A program made the translations under genes and the position numbers. The notes beneath the pieces are model-generated. The model did not search any database. It saw only the letters and a program-made list of their open reading frames with translations, and had not been told where the DNA came from. 35,809 bases of DNA, from the NCBI GenBank assembly GCA_013140455.1, contig JABFSU010000069.1:1-35809 (forward strand). Reading direction: 5' to 3'. Source of the DNA: Nitrospira sp. Lineage in GTDB: Bacteria > Nitrospirota > Nitrospiria > Nitrospirales > Nitrospiraceae. Positions 1-8,836 of this stretch are shown here, in pieces (within the stretch, counting starts at the first letter, position 1; every line of letters starts with the position of its first letter).

Positions 1-455
1 CCGTTTCCGTAGACGCTATCCAGATCGAAAGCCGCTGTGCGGAAATTCGTCGTTCGCCGAGGATCGGTCCGTTCCATCAAAGGAGATCGGGGATCGAGCG
101 TGAGATAGTGATCGATAAACTGGCCAAGAAACGTCACCCCTGCCGTCATCGTGGGGTTATCCGGGTTATTGGGGCTATGGACGGCGGGGTTGAGGATGGA
201 TTGAATCGGGTCGGTGAGGAGATCCATGGCATCGATCGGTCCACCCAGGGTTCCAAGCCGCTTGGCCTGCTCGCGCATCTCGTCGGTTGCCGGTGCGAAG
301 GGGTTCAGGCCAGGAAACATCCTGGTAAAGGTATTCTCTGAGGATCGTGTCCGTTCCTGCGCTGATGCCGCGACTGGCAGTATTGCTACCATTGCCGCAC
401 AACAGAGTATCTGCATGGCGCTTAGCGGAGTCCATGCCGGCCTTTTTTGTACCAT
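1..455 (-). CDS. Exported animal-type haem peroxidase, N-terminal part (cut by window edge)
   Basis: The reading frame is open from an ATG at 455 to the window edge, about 151 codons. An N-terminal signal peptide ends near AASAQ (residues about 13-32). It is followed by an FLGQFIDHYLTLD block and an FDLDSVYGNG block, which match the animal haem peroxidase (An_peroxidase) family, where the His in the FIDH-type motif is the distal haem histidine. Family members oxidise small substrates with peroxide; an exported one would work in the periplasm or outside the cell. The start was chosen by the ribosome site: AAGGAG lies about 6 bases before the ATG at 455 but directly abuts the ATG at 461, too close to use. 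The catalytic C-terminal part is outside the window. Element B1 (765-832) lies about 310 bases upstream. Confidence 0.75.
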   Translation of the reverse strand, partial: MVQKRPAWTPLSAMQILCCAAMVAILPVAASAQERTRSSENTFTRMFPGLNPFAPATDEMREQAKRLGTLGGPIDAMDLLTDPIQSILNPAVHSPNNPDNPTMTAGVTFLGQFIDHYLTLDPRSPLMERTDPRRTTNFRTAAFDLDSVYGN

Positions 456-886
456 TCCCATCTCCTTCGTTTAGTTAAAGCCATCAAATACGACCAACAA
501 GTAAAGAGAAGTGCAATCTGCATTCCTCAAGCGCACAGCGTTAGATCAATTATTGGGTAAAGTTAGCTAGAGGAATTTCATGTGTGTACTGCAAAGGCAA
601 TGAAGAGCAAGTCGTTGAAAGTTAGTCATATGTGCCGATGACAATGCGACGACCATTTTATCCGCAGAGGAGAATAGAGTGCTTCGAGACACCTTCGGGG
701 ATGTGAAGGTTGGATCCATTGTATGCATTCGCCTCTCTCCGTGTCGGTCGTCATCAGAAAGTAAGGCGGGAGCCTCAGGAGGACTGAGGGCCCCCGCCTC
801 AAAGAGGCGGGATGCTACGAATCGCGCCTCTTTATTGGTGAAGGATATGTCAAGAAAGGTGTGGTCACCCTATCTCAACGATGTCG
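456..886. other. Intergenic stretch without a convincing gene
   Basis: This 430-base stretch separates the haem peroxidase from the PepSY-TM gene. It contains element B1 (765-832), described separately. The remainder is more AT-rich than its surroundings, consistent with a promoter region for the peroxidase. The short open frames on both strands have no ribosome site or recognisable protein features, and I do not call them. Confidence 0.5.
765..832 (-). repeat. Element B1: paired GC-rich hairpins
   Basis: This is the first of three related intergenic elements (B1, B2, B3). One hairpin pairs GGCGGGAGCCTCAG with CTGAGGGCCCCCGCC around the loop GAGGA (plus-strand reading). The second pairs AAAGAGGCG-GAT with ATC-CGCCTCTTT around a 7-base loop. 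The third hairpin of B2 and B3 is not recognisable here. It lies in the upstream region of the haem peroxidase gene. There is no T-run after either stem, so it is not an ordinary terminator. It could be a structured leader RNA or a REP-like mobile palindrome. Confidence 0.55.
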
Positions 887-1483
887 TCACTTGAGCTCGA
901 AGAGCAGTAGTGCCAGCAACGGCGGCAGCATTCCGGCGGCGATCAGCCATTTCCCTCTGCGCGCCATTCCATACTTGCCCTTCAAAAGGAACAATCCTGT
1001 AAAGCTGAGTATGATCAAGATCAGCGCAAAGACGTCCGCTGCCCATTTCCAGCCTTTGAGACGATTCAAGTGCAAAGCGTTGACCTGATATAAGACCGGT
1101 CTTCGTGAGACCTTCTCATATGTGCCATGTCCAGTTGCGAAGTGCAGATGAAGCGACGCGTTGTCATAATAGATCTTGACTTGATCTGGAGTTGGGAAGT
1201 CGTAGACTTTGTAGTCCTCTTCCTGGACCAGGTTTCCGAACTCTGCGATCCGCTCTTTTGTGATTTCCTCTTTCGTAAAGGGGTGAGGCAGCGAGATCGG
1301 TTGTTTCGAAATGACAAAGTCGGGATTCCAATCGCCGATGTGATTAAGGGCTATACCTGACAGGCAATAGGCCAGAATAAGCGAGGCGCAGGCGTACCCG
1401 ATATCCCTGTGCGCGGCCATGTTGAAGCGCGTGATGGCGTCCCCTTCCGGCCAGCGGAGCCTGGTTTTCATCCATTTCAGCAT
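887..1483 (-). CDS. PepSY-associated TM helix protein
   Basis: A 198-residue membrane protein with a predicted transmembrane helix near residues 25-45 and two more in the last third (about 140-160 and 170-195), around a periplasmic segment. The block HRDIGYACASLILAYCLSG followed by NHIGDWNP is typical of the PepSY-associated TM family (PepSY_TM_like_2). Members sit next to TonB-dependent receptors and iron-reduction genes and are thought to take part in metal or siderophore handling at the inner membrane; the precise reaction is not established. I start at the ATG at 1483, which overlaps the stop of the upstream chelatase-like gene (TGATG), implying translational coupling. The upstream-extended frame would run far into that gene. 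It is the last gene of the Fur-box cluster that begins at 7517. Confidence 0.75.
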   Translation of the reverse strand: MLKWMKTRLRWPEGDAITRFNMAAHRDIGYACASLILAYCLSGIALNHIGDWNPDFVISKQPISLPHPFTKEEITKERIAEFGNLVQEEDYKVYDFPTPDQVKIYYDNASLHLHFATGHGTYEKVSRRPVLYQVNALHLNRLKGWKWAADVFALILIILSFTGLFLLKGKYGMARRGKWLIAAGMLPPLLALLLFELK

Positions 1484-2412
1484 CAGTTCACTCTTGATAC
1501 TTGCGGTTGAATCTTTCGCACATACTCGTCGGTGACGGAGACCACCCATCGCTCGATGTTCAGATCGGGCAGAATGGAATCCGGTTTATATTGGACACGA
1601 TTCTTGCTGTCGGGTACCTTGGCGATCCCATCGCCGATAATCTTGATTTGAAACATTTCGTCGTGGGCGACCAGCACGGGGATGACGAGGGCCGTGCCTG
1701 AAGTCTTGAGAACCTCGTTGATGGCTGCGGTCGTCTCTTCCGGCTTATAGTTCGCGATATGGCCGCACCAGCCGTATGAATACCCCGCAATCCCGGTGTG
1801 CCGCCTGACGTACTCTGCCGCTTTGTCGAACAGATCGACCCATTCCTTATCGTATGTCTCGTCGCCATATCCGATCAGCACGAGGCCTTCATTGGCCGGA
1901 TTGTGTGAGAGGGCCGTCACTCGCCTGAGGAGATTTTTCTGAAGGATGTCCGTAAAGTCGAGCGGCGGGGTGATGTGGGGTTTTGCCTTCGGAGAGTATC
2001 GCTGAATATTCTCGATCTTGAGTTGTTGCATGGAATGCGGATCTTCTTTCAGCCCCACAATGGTCGGAATGTCGTCAAAGGTATGGGGGCTGACGGTGAG
2101 GAAGACCGGCACAATGATGACGTCGGTAAAGCCCTCTTGGTCGAATTCTTTCATGCGGGTGGCAATTGAGGGCTCCGTGTATTCCATGAAGGCGGTTTTA
2201 AGACCCTTGACGCTCGCGTGAGCCAGAATCGGCGCCGTGACTCGCGCTTCAAGATTTAAGAGAGATTGGCGCCAAGTCACGGACCGGGAGCCGTGATTGA
2301 CCAGTAATACCCCTATTTTTGTATCTGCATGGAACTCGGCGGTCCTTCCGGGGGTCTCCGACAGACACAGTGTTGCGAGCGCGACAAGCATTGCGAGCAT
2401 CTTGAATTTCAT
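1483..2412 (-). CDS. Exported CbiX/CbiK-like tetrapyrrole chelatase
   Basis: A 309-residue protein with a signal peptide (residues 1-25) and two CbiX-like halves. Family catalytic histidines are visible: His40 in LLVNHGSR, His110 in VFLTVSPHTFDDIP and His250 in VLVAHDEMFQ. CbiX/CbiK enzymes insert cobalt into sirohydrochlorin in the cytoplasm. The signal peptide here instead points to the periplasm, as for the periplasmic CbiK form known from Desulfovibrio, which binds haem. Sitting between a TonB-dependent receptor and a PepSY-TM gene, it more likely handles an imported tetrapyrrole or metal than makes vitamin B12. The ribosome site GGAGG lies 5 bases before the ATG at 2412. The metal and porphyrin substrates cannot be told from sequence. 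Confidence 0.75.
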   Translation of the reverse strand: MKFKMLAMLVALATLCLSETPGRTAEFHADTKIGVLLVNHGSRSVTWRQSLLNLEARVTAPILAHASVKGLKTAFMEYTEPSIATRMKEFDQEGFTDVIIVPVFLTVSPHTFDDIPTIVGLKEDPHSMQQLKIENIQRYSPKAKPHITPPLDFTDILQKNLLRRVTALSHNPANEGLVLIGYGDETYDKEWVDLFDKAAEYVRRHTGIAGYSYGWCGHIANYKPEETTAAINEVLKTSGTALVIPVLVAHDEMFQIKIIGDGIAKVPDSKNRVQYKPDSILPDLNIERWVVSVTDEYVRKIQPQVSRVN

Positions 2413-2468
2413 CTGTACCTCCGTTGTGAGTGAGGTTTCTGAACAAGAGACCGGTTCGATGTCCGGTA

Positions 2469-4535
2469 TTACAGCGTCATCCGCATGCCGACGTAGTAGA
2501 GATGCTGTCCTTCCGGAGGCGCGACGCCTCCGACTTGCACCCGCGACTCCGTGATATTGTCGGCACCGACATAGAACTCCATCCCATTAGCCAACGTTTT
2601 GGCCAGCCGCATATCGAGTTGAACATTCGCCGGAGCGAGTTCATTTTGGTCGCGGTCGATGCGTCCGTTTCCATTGGCGTCCGTGAATCCGAACGAAGAG
2701 AAGTAACGAAGCCTGGTCGTGAAGGTCCATCCGTCATACTCGATGTTGGCGCGGGTTTTCCAAGTATGGCGCGATCGGCCGAATAGATATTGGTCCGTGG
2801 TTTGGTCTCGCGCATCGACATACATGTATCCGGTTTCAAGGTAGAGCCACGTGAGGGGCCTGATTCCCCCCTCGAGTTCGAAGCCTTGGCTCCGCGTGAC
2901 AGCGGTGTTGAACGGCTTTTGGCAGAAATTTTGTGTGACGCCAAGACTGGCTGCTTCAGCCGCCGAGCAGGTGCCGTTGACGAATTGGATCAGATTGTTC
3001 ACGTCATGTCTGAAGACCGAGGCGCCGATCTTGGCGCGTTCAAAGTAGTATTCGACATTGGCGGTATAGCTTGTCGATTTCTCAGGCGCGAGATTGGGAT
3101 TGCCGACAATTCCGAAGAACCCGCCTTCGACGAAGGAGGCGCCAAGTTCAGATAAACCAGGGGATCGGAATCCTTTGGTGTAGGAGAAGCGACCCCGGAA
3201 GTTTCCAGGTTTGAGGAGCAGCGTTGCTTGCGGGCTCCAGGCTCCTCCTGCTTCGCTGTTCGTGGTATAGCGACTGCCGAGGACGAGATCCATCCATGGC
3301 AAGACGGAAATTTCATCCTGGAGCCAGCCGGCCGATTCAGTCAGGCGCTTGACGGCGGAGGAAGATGAGAAGTTCAGCCCTTCGATCGACCGGATATCAT
3401 GTTCGCCGCCCAATGTCAGCAGGTTGTGTTGATCGAGTTGGCGGGTGTATTGAAATTGCGGTTCCCAGAGCGTCTGGGTGTATTTCGATACCCGGGTTTG
3501 CGCGCCGGTTCCCAGCGTATTGGTGCGAGACTCGTTTTGGAAGCTTTGGTAGTGCCCCCACAAGCTCAAGGTCGATATTGCATCTGGACTCCAATCTATA
3601 CGGGCGACGGTCTGGTTGCGCTCATTGTTACTGGTGGTCTGGCTTCTGGTGGACGCGGCCGTTGCTCCTCCGAGGCTGATGCGATCCTGGTCGCTGTACT
3701 TGTTGTAGAGGGAGAACTTTGTCGAGTTTGAGAAGGCATAATCGAAGTTGGCGCTGATATTCTTCGTCGAGTAGCGCGGCTCTCCGTTCGTGACCGGTGT
3801 TTCAGGAATATAGTCGACGCCATCGGACTTCGAGACCCCCGCCGCGATGAATCCGCCAAACTTGCCGTCGGCGCTGCGGAATTCCGGTGCGGCAAACGTA
3901 GTGACGGTGTTGTAACGACCGTACTGGCCGGTAATGGTGCCGCCCAGAGGTTTCGTGCCTCGCTTGGTGCGGATATTGATGACCCCTCCGATGGCGTCGC
4001 TTCCGTACTGCACGGCGGCGGCTCCCTTGACGACCTCGATCGATTCGACATCGGGAGATGCCAGCAAATCTTCGGTAAACTGTCCTCCTTCGGTCGACCC
4101 GATCAATTCCTGTCCATTGACGAGAAACAGCGTATGGATGCTTTCGAGTCCCTGGATCTGAAACTGTTGAAAACGTCCTCCTGTCCGGCGAAATTCTATG
4201 GCCGGTACGTCTTGCAACACCTGCCGAAGATTGGTTGCGCCGGCCTGCTCGATCATTTTTGATGTAATACGCTCGATCTCGACGGGCGAGTCTTTCTGCG
4301 CATGCGGAGTCCAGGTTCCAGTGATGACAATGTCATCGACGTGGAGTCCGCTCTGAGGGGGTGCAACAGGTAGGAGGGCCGGATCAGCAGCCTTCGGAGA
4401 AGTATCGGGAACTGATGAAGAAGTTTCCTCGGCTGCCTGCGTATCGAACGGTGTCACCGCGTGCAGGCCTGTGATCGCCAGTATGGCGAGCACGGTCCGT
4501 GTAGAGATCAGAAAACCGGCTCTGTTCATATTCAT
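2469..4535 (-). CDS. TonB-dependent outer-membrane receptor
   Basis: A 688-residue receptor with a signal peptide ending near DTQAA, a TonB-box-like DDIVITGTW, a plug domain (about residues 60-180, containing NLRQVLQDVPAIE and VESIEVVKGAAAVQYGSDA) and a long beta-barrel ending in the aromatic/hydrophobic strand YYVGMRMTL. Such receptors import siderophores, haem, cobalamin or similar ligands using TonB energy. The ligand is not evident; the flanking exported CbiX-like proteins suggest a tetrapyrrole or metal chelate. The start at ATG 4535 has AAGGA at a good distance; an earlier ATG in frame (4640) would add an N-terminus with no signal character. It is followed 56 bases later by the CbiX-like gene at 2412. 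Confidence 0.88.
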   Translation of the reverse strand: MNMNRAGFLISTRTVLAILAITGLHAVTPFDTQAAEETSSSVPDTSPKAADPALLPVAPPQSGLHVDDIVITGTWTPHAQKDSPVEIERITSKMIEQAGATNLRQVLQDVPAIEFRRTGGRFQQFQIQGLESIHTLFLVNGQELIGSTEGGQFTEDLLASPDVESIEVVKGAAAVQYGSDAIGGVINIRTKRGTKPLGGTITGQYGRYNTVTTFAAPEFRSADGKFGGFIAAGVSKSDGVDYIPETPVTNGEPRYSTKNISANFDYAFSNSTKFSLYNKYSDQDRISLGGATAASTRSQTTSNNERNQTVARIDWSPDAISTLSLWGHYQSFQNESRTNTLGTGAQTRVSKYTQTLWEPQFQYTRQLDQHNLLTLGGEHDIRSIEGLNFSSSSAVKRLTESAGWLQDEISVLPWMDLVLGSRYTTNSEAGGAWSPQATLLLKPGNFRGRFSYTKGFRSPGLSELGASFVEGGFFGIVGNPNLAPEKSTSYTANVEYYFERAKIGASVFRHDVNNLIQFVNGTCSAAEAASLGVTQNFCQKPFNTAVTRSQGFELEGGIRPLTWLYLETGYMYVDARDQTTDQYLFGRSRHTWKTRANIEYDGWTFTTRLRYFSSFGFTDANGNGRIDRDQNELAPANVQLDMRLAKTLANGMEFYVGADNITESRVQVGGVAPPEGQHLYYVGMRMTL

Positions 4536-4648
4536 CCAATGCGTCCTTTGCGTTAAGAAGGTGACAGTGTGAGTGCGAAATCGGTGGTCATCGGCAGTCG
4601 AAGCGGTCATGGGGTCAACCCGCCTCGCTTGCTGAGGCATCGATCTCC

Positions 4649-6340
4649 CTAGGGCTGTGCCATGCGTCGTTGTTCAGTGTCGTGTGGAATCAATTCGGCG
4701 GTGAGTCGCCGGACACCGTCTTCCAGCCAGCGAGTCAAGACGGGGTCGACTAATCCTTTCTCGTTCATCTCGTAGGTCAACCCTTTCAGCATGGTTTTAT
4801 AGGGACCGGATCCGTAGAGGCGGTTGGCGATGACGAGCACCCGCCCGTTTTCCCCTCCGGCTTCGATCGCCGCGCGCACTGCAGCGACCGCTTGTTCACG
4901 CTCTTTGGGCCAATCCTCTCGGACGGTCAGTGCTTTCACCGCCTTGAGCTTGGCGCAGTGGGGATCCTGCCGAAGCCGATCGATGTTCTGGCTCATGACC
5001 GCCAGCCATTTGTCGTTGCCCTCGTCGGTGCCTTCTCCATGTGCGATGAGCAAAACGGTTTCATTTGCGGGATCCGTGCTCATTTCGGCGATGCGTTTGT
5101 GGAGAACTTGCGCAATGGCAGGGTTTTGCTCATACCCGCCGAACGTGGAGAAAAGAGCGGCCGTTCTGACTTGAGGAGGGGCCTCAGTCGCATGATCGTG
5201 TCCGCCCCCGTGGTCGGACCCAGGTACATCCTCAGCAAGGCCGAGAATGTAGTCCGTGAGCGATTTCATATGATGATCCAAGGCGTACATCCGGACGAAG
5301 ACAATCCGCCTGATTCCCCGTTGTTCGAGGCGAGAGACGGCGTCCTGAATGATGTGCGGGTCGCCCATTCCATAGGCCATTTCGACGGGGTATTGGGACA
5401 TGAGCGGTTGGATGGCCGATTCCACCGCGTCGTTCCACGGTTGAGTCGATCCGTGCGGCATGATGACGACCCCCAGCGACGCGGCCGAGAGTGGTGTTTC
5501 CCGATTCGCTGTTTTCTTCAACCACAGCAGGACATTCGGATGCGGAAGCAGTTCGTTCGGCTTATACACGACCTGGGTCTGCTTGAATTGACCGCCCAGC
5601 CAACTGGTCAGGGACATAGCCGTATCAAACTTGGGGCCGATCGATACCGGTACAAGCAGGGTACGACCTTGTTTGGCGATTTGAGCAAGAAGGCGGGACT
5701 TGATGTCTCTATTTTTCTGTTCGGCATTGTCCGCGGCGCGGTCATAGTAAATGACGGTCTCCGTATCGCGAAATTCTTTGTAGCGCTTGACGTATCCGAG
5801 CAACTTATCTACATCGGCTTTCAAGGCTATCGCACTGGCTTCATCCATGGCGCCGGTGCCGACGAGGATGAGTCGTTCAGCCGTGGCTTGCTCGCTCAGC
5901 GCCTCGACCCGATCGAGTACGATCTGGCCGATGAGGTAGTCGTGAGCCATGGCCGGTGCCCACCGGACGGGCAGTCCTCCGGTGTAGGCGGGTACAAGCG
6001 GCTTGATTCGCGTGAGTAACGGGTCAGCATCGGAGAGAAAGAGCGGGATGACCAGGATGTCGGTGGCTCCGGCTTGCTTCAACTCCTGCGCGGCCCGTGA
6101 GAGATACACCGCGTATTCACCGTCAACGCCCGTATAGTCACGGCCGACCAATCCAAGCGCAGCCGGATACGATTTCTTAAACTCCTCGACGAGGGTTCGA
6201 ACTTCTTGATTGCCGAGAAATCCGCGATCCGGAGCGACGACAAGAAAGCCGACTTGCGAGGGCGTTGCGGCATTCGCCGGCGTTCCGCTCGCGCAGAGCA
6301 TCACGAGTGCGGCGATGACGGACAGTTTGTGTAGGAACAT
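4649..6340 (-). CDS. Exported double CbiX-like protein with His-rich insert
   Basis: A 563-residue exported protein with a signal peptide at 1-25 and two tandem chelatase-like regions. The first (about 28-275) has lost the usual histidines: APDRG stands where HGSR is expected, and LFLSDADP where a His is usual. The second (about 287-555) keeps PHGSTQ (His296), ALDHHMKS (His356-357) and IAHGEGTDEG (His434), and carries a His-rich segment, SDHGGGHDHA (375-384), that could bind metal. Family knowledge points to tetrapyrrole metal chelation, but the broken first half and the export signal suggest a binding or delivery role. AAAGGA sits 8 bases before ATG 6340, and the gene follows tonB closely (16-base gap), so it should be co-transcribed. 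Confidence 0.7.
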   Translation of the reverse strand: MFLHKLSVIAALVMLCASGTPANAATPSQVGFLVVAPDRGFLGNQEVRTLVEEFKKSYPAALGLVGRDYTGVDGEYAVYLSRAAQELKQAGATDILVIPLFLSDADPLLTRIKPLVPAYTGGLPVRWAPAMAHDYLIGQIVLDRVEALSEQATAERLILVGTGAMDEASAIALKADVDKLLGYVKRYKEFRDTETVIYYDRAADNAEQKNRDIKSRLLAQIAKQGRTLLVPVSIGPKFDTAMSLTSWLGGQFKQTQVVYKPNELLPHPNVLLWLKKTANRETPLSAASLGVVIMPHGSTQPWNDAVESAIQPLMSQYPVEMAYGMGDPHIIQDAVSRLEQRGIRRIVFVRMYALDHHMKSLTDYILGLAEDVPGSDHGGGHDHATEAPPQVRTAALFSTFGGYEQNPAIAQVLHKRIAEMSTDPANETVLLIAHGEGTDEGNDKWLAVMSQNIDRLRQDPHCAKLKAVKALTVREDWPKEREQAVAAVRAAIEAGGENGRVLVIANRLYGSGPYKTMLKGLTYEMNEKGLVDPVLTRWLEDGVRRLTAELIPHDTEQRRMAQP

Positions 6341-6356
6341 AGAGTGTGTCCTTTCT

Positions 6357-7517
6357 TCAGCGGTCCAGGTGGTAGAGAACAGGGATATAGACGTCGATAT
6401 GAGATTGACCGAGCTCATATTGGAGATGGATGGGCGTGGCGCGATGCATGAGGCTGAGCGCGTCTTGATCCAGAGAGACAAAGCCGGAGCTCTCAGCCAC
6501 GACGGCGCTAAGTAACTGGCCGTCATCTCCTATCGTGGCATGCACGACGACTTTTCCTTCCCATCCCTGCATGGCCGCGAGGCGCGGATAGGCTTGCAGA
6601 CTTTTGATCTTTCGCTTGAGCAGATCCTTCAGCCAGCCAAAGTCTGATCGAGCGGGGATGGTTCTGGTGATGGGGGGATGTCCCATAGCGATGATCGCAT
6701 GATGGGCATCAGAGGAGTCTGCTTCACTGGTCTGTGCGGCAACTGAGGAGTTCCCGGATTCAGCGCCGCGTGTTGTGGTGTCTACAGAAGATGAATGGGG
6801 CTCTGCCGTGGCTGTGTGATTGCCCTGAGCGGAAGATGGCGCATGTTCAGAATGAGAGGAAGCGCTCCCAGTCGATTCAGTCGATGACGGCGCCTGGGGC
6901 TCTCCCTGCGCGACGGGGGATTCTTGATGCGCTATGGTCGATTGCGTCACGTGAGTGAGTGTGGGCTCGATCGACCGTTCAATCACGTGAGGAGAAGGCT
7001 GGACAGTAGGAGCAAGGACTTCGTTGGCCACGGGACTGCTTTCAATACGCTGTTCCATGGGTCGAGAGGTGGTGACAGGAGTGGATGTGAGAATTGCGGT
7101 GGATGACACGATGTCCCGTTCGATTCGAGTGACGGGGGTGGATTGGATCAGTGGTTGATAGATGGTCGCGGGGGAGCTGTCGGGGGGTGGCTCGGCCACT
7201 CGTGATTGTGAGGCCGCGGGTTCGTGATGCGGGCGTGCCGCTGCCGATGCGGCTGGTGTCACGGCGGCGGTGGGGCTTTGGCTGGCAGAATGCGCGTCAG
7301 CGATACCCGCAGAGCTTTGGATGACAAGGTCCATGCGGTATGCCGACGGCGGGAACTCAGGAAGGTCGCGGAGAAGCACGGCTGCCGTGGCGACGACAAT
7401 GGCATGCACGCAGAGGGATACTCCCCAGGCCGACGTGAGCCGGCGAGGCTGATCGATCGAACAGACGAGCGTGGCTGAAAGCGCGTGGCTTGAGGATACG
7501 GCTGGCATATGCTCCAT
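6357..7517 (-). CDS. tonB: TonB-family energy transducer (first copy)
   Basis: A 386-residue protein with one N-terminal membrane helix (about residues 32-52), a long Ser/Thr/Pro/His-rich periplasmic linker (about 70-280) and a C-terminal TonB domain (YPRLAAMQGWEGKVVVHATI onwards). It would transmit proton-motive energy from ExbBD to the outer-membrane receptor encoded two genes downstream. No exbBD is next to it; the pair at 22039-22831 may serve both TonB proteins. A near-perfect Fur box (7521-7535) ends 4 bases before ATG 7517. This leaves no room for a ribosome site, so translation may start at the next in-frame ATG (7508) or be nearly leaderless. Confidence 0.82.
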   Translation of the reverse strand: MEHMPAVSSSHALSATLVCSIDQPRRLTSAWGVSLCVHAIVVATAAVLLRDLPEFPPSAYRMDLVIQSSAGIADAHSASQSPTAAVTPAASAAARPHHEPAASQSRVAEPPPDSSPATIYQPLIQSTPVTRIERDIVSSTAILTSTPVTTSRPMEQRIESSPVANEVLAPTVQPSPHVIERSIEPTLTHVTQSTIAHQESPVAQGEPQAPSSTESTGSASSHSEHAPSSAQGNHTATAEPHSSSVDTTTRGAESGNSSVAAQTSEADSSDAHHAIIAMGHPPITRTIPARSDFGWLKDLLKRKIKSLQAYPRLAAMQGWEGKVVVHATIGDDGQLLSAVVAESSGFVSLDQDALSLMHRATPIHLQYELGQSHIDVYIPVLYHLDR

Positions 7518-7520
7518 AGG

Positions 7521-7535
7521 TGATAATTATTCTCA
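7521..7535. promoter_or_regulatory. Fur box upstream of tonB
   Basis: TGATAATTATTCTCA on the plus strand (TGAGAATAATTATCA on the minus strand) matches the 7-1-7 Fur consensus with a single mismatch. It overlaps a likely -10 region (AATAAT) for the tonB gene at 7517, so iron-loaded Fur would block the promoter. A fur gene lies at 26822-27253 in this window. Confidence 0.8.
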
Positions 7536-7564
7536 AAATCATATATCGCAAACAACGCGGCGAT

Positions 7565-7596
7565 GAACATGTTCGATCTCCTGATAAACATGTTTA
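7565..7596. promoter_or_regulatory. Two tandem palindromes, possible operator
   Basis: GAACATGTTC (7565-7574) and TAAACATGTTTA (7585-7596) share an ACATGT core, and their centres are 21 bases apart, two helical turns. Such spacing suits cooperative binding of two repressor or activator dimers. They lie in the 135-base gap between the tonB start and the end of the upstream permease gene, just upstream of the Fur box. The binding protein is unknown. Confidence 0.45.
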
Positions 7597-7652
7597 CTTT
7601 CCTGGCGAAAGAAATATGGCTCTGATCGTACGAGGTCTGCCGTGAGGGGTTT

Positions 7653-8825
7653 CTATCGGCCAGGGGCGCGCAATGCGGCAGCGACAGACAAGCGGGCAGC
7701 CCGAATTGCCGGAGGGATTCCTCCGATCATGCTGATGCCCAGTGCAAACCCCATTGTGGACAGCGCGGAGGCGGGAGTCAGTGTCAGGCGGAATGCGAGT
7801 TCAGAAAAAGTGCTGAAGTTCATTGTCGAGAGAGTGACAAACTGCAAAGCCGTGCCACCTCCGATGGCCAGCAGCCCGGCCAAGGCCCCGAGCGTCAGGG
7901 ACTCGAACAATAAGGCCGATAGAATTTGGTGCGGCTGGAATCCCAGTGCCCTCAGCATCCCGATTTCTCTTGTGCGCGAAGCGACGGCTCCGTACATGGT
8001 CATAGTGCCTCCCAGGACAGCCCCCACGGCAAAGATGAAGGTGAAGGTGAAGCCCAGGAGGCGAATGAAGGTGGCCATCGTCATCGATTTGTCTCGGTAG
8101 TAATCGCGTTCCCGTTTCACCTGCAGCAGGAGCCTGGTATCCGCCGCGATGGCGTCATCTATAGATTGAAACGCCGATGAACTGGATAGACGCAGGGTGA
8201 GCGACGAATAGGAGTCCCGTCCATAGGCGGACATGAGCTGGTCGACGTCGCCCCAAATCTCTGACTCGAAGGCCGTTCCCTGTGCCTCCGCGATGCCGAC
8301 GACGAGCCACTCCCGTTTCCCTATACGCAGATGAGAGCCGATACCGTCGCGAAGAAATCGTGTGGCGATTTGAGCGCCGATGACGATTTCAGTCGTGCCG
8401 GGTTGCCAGGGGCGCCCCTGGCTCAGACGAACCTGTGGCCGGAGTATGAAGGCGTCCGGCCGGGTGCCCCGGACCACGACATTTGCAAGGGTATCGGTTC
8501 CATTTTTTGCCAGGCTGATCAAGACAACCAATTCGGGAATCGCCAGGGGTTCGCCGCCGGACGTCTGCGCAATGTCGGCGAGCGTGCGCACGATGTGCGC
8601 TTGATCGCGATAGATCCCGCTCGCGATCTCCGTGGTCGCGCCTTTCCGCAGCAGCAGCACGTTATCCGGCGAACCGCTTTCGATCAATGCCCGGTTCAAT
8701 CCATTTCCCAGCATGAGGACCGCCAGCAGGATCAGGCTGACCAGTGCCAATCCCGCGATGGTCAGCGCTGCCGTACTGCTTCGCACCCAGACGTTTCGAA
8801 GACTGTAGGCCAAGAGGAGTTTCAT
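7653..8825 (-). CDS. FtsX-like ABC permease (MacB type), second permease
   Basis: A 390-residue permease with an N-terminal membrane helix (about 20-42), a large periplasmic domain (about 45-255) and three C-terminal helices. The block SRTREIGMLRALGFQPHQIL is the conserved cytoplasmic coupling segment of FtsX/MacB permeases. These proteins work as mechanotransmission exporters or lipoprotein movers together with a LolD-like ATPase. It follows the first permease by 11 bases and closes the araC-adaptor-ATPase-permease-permease run. The substrate cannot be deduced; the neighbourhood of iron and haem genes makes export of a toxic metal chelate or small molecule plausible. Confidence 0.82.
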   Translation of the reverse strand: MKLLLAYSLRNVWVRSSTAALTIAGLALVSLILLAVLMLGNGLNRALIESGSPDNVLLLRKGATTEIASGIYRDQAHIVRTLADIAQTSGGEPLAIPELVVLISLAKNGTDTLANVVVRGTRPDAFILRPQVRLSQGRPWQPGTTEIVIGAQIATRFLRDGIGSHLRIGKREWLVVGIAEAQGTAFESEIWGDVDQLMSAYGRDSYSSLTLRLSSSSAFQSIDDAIAADTRLLLQVKRERDYYRDKSMTMATFIRLLGFTFTFIFAVGAVLGGTMTMYGAVASRTREIGMLRALGFQPHQILSALLFESLTLGALAGLLAIGGGTALQFVTLSTMNFSTFSELAFRLTLTPASALSTMGFALGISMIGGIPPAIRAARLSVAAALRAPGR

Positions 8826-8836
8826 GGATCAGGATC

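Noticed and set aside
4892-6019. 375-codon plus-strand frame opposite the double CbiX-like gene
   Set aside because: It is a shadow of the minus-strand gene, with no ribosome site and no protein motif.
7565-7574. GAACATGTTC as a LexA (SOS) box
   Set aside because: LexA boxes of this shape have four bases between GAAC and GTTC; here there are two, and no SOS gene is nearby.
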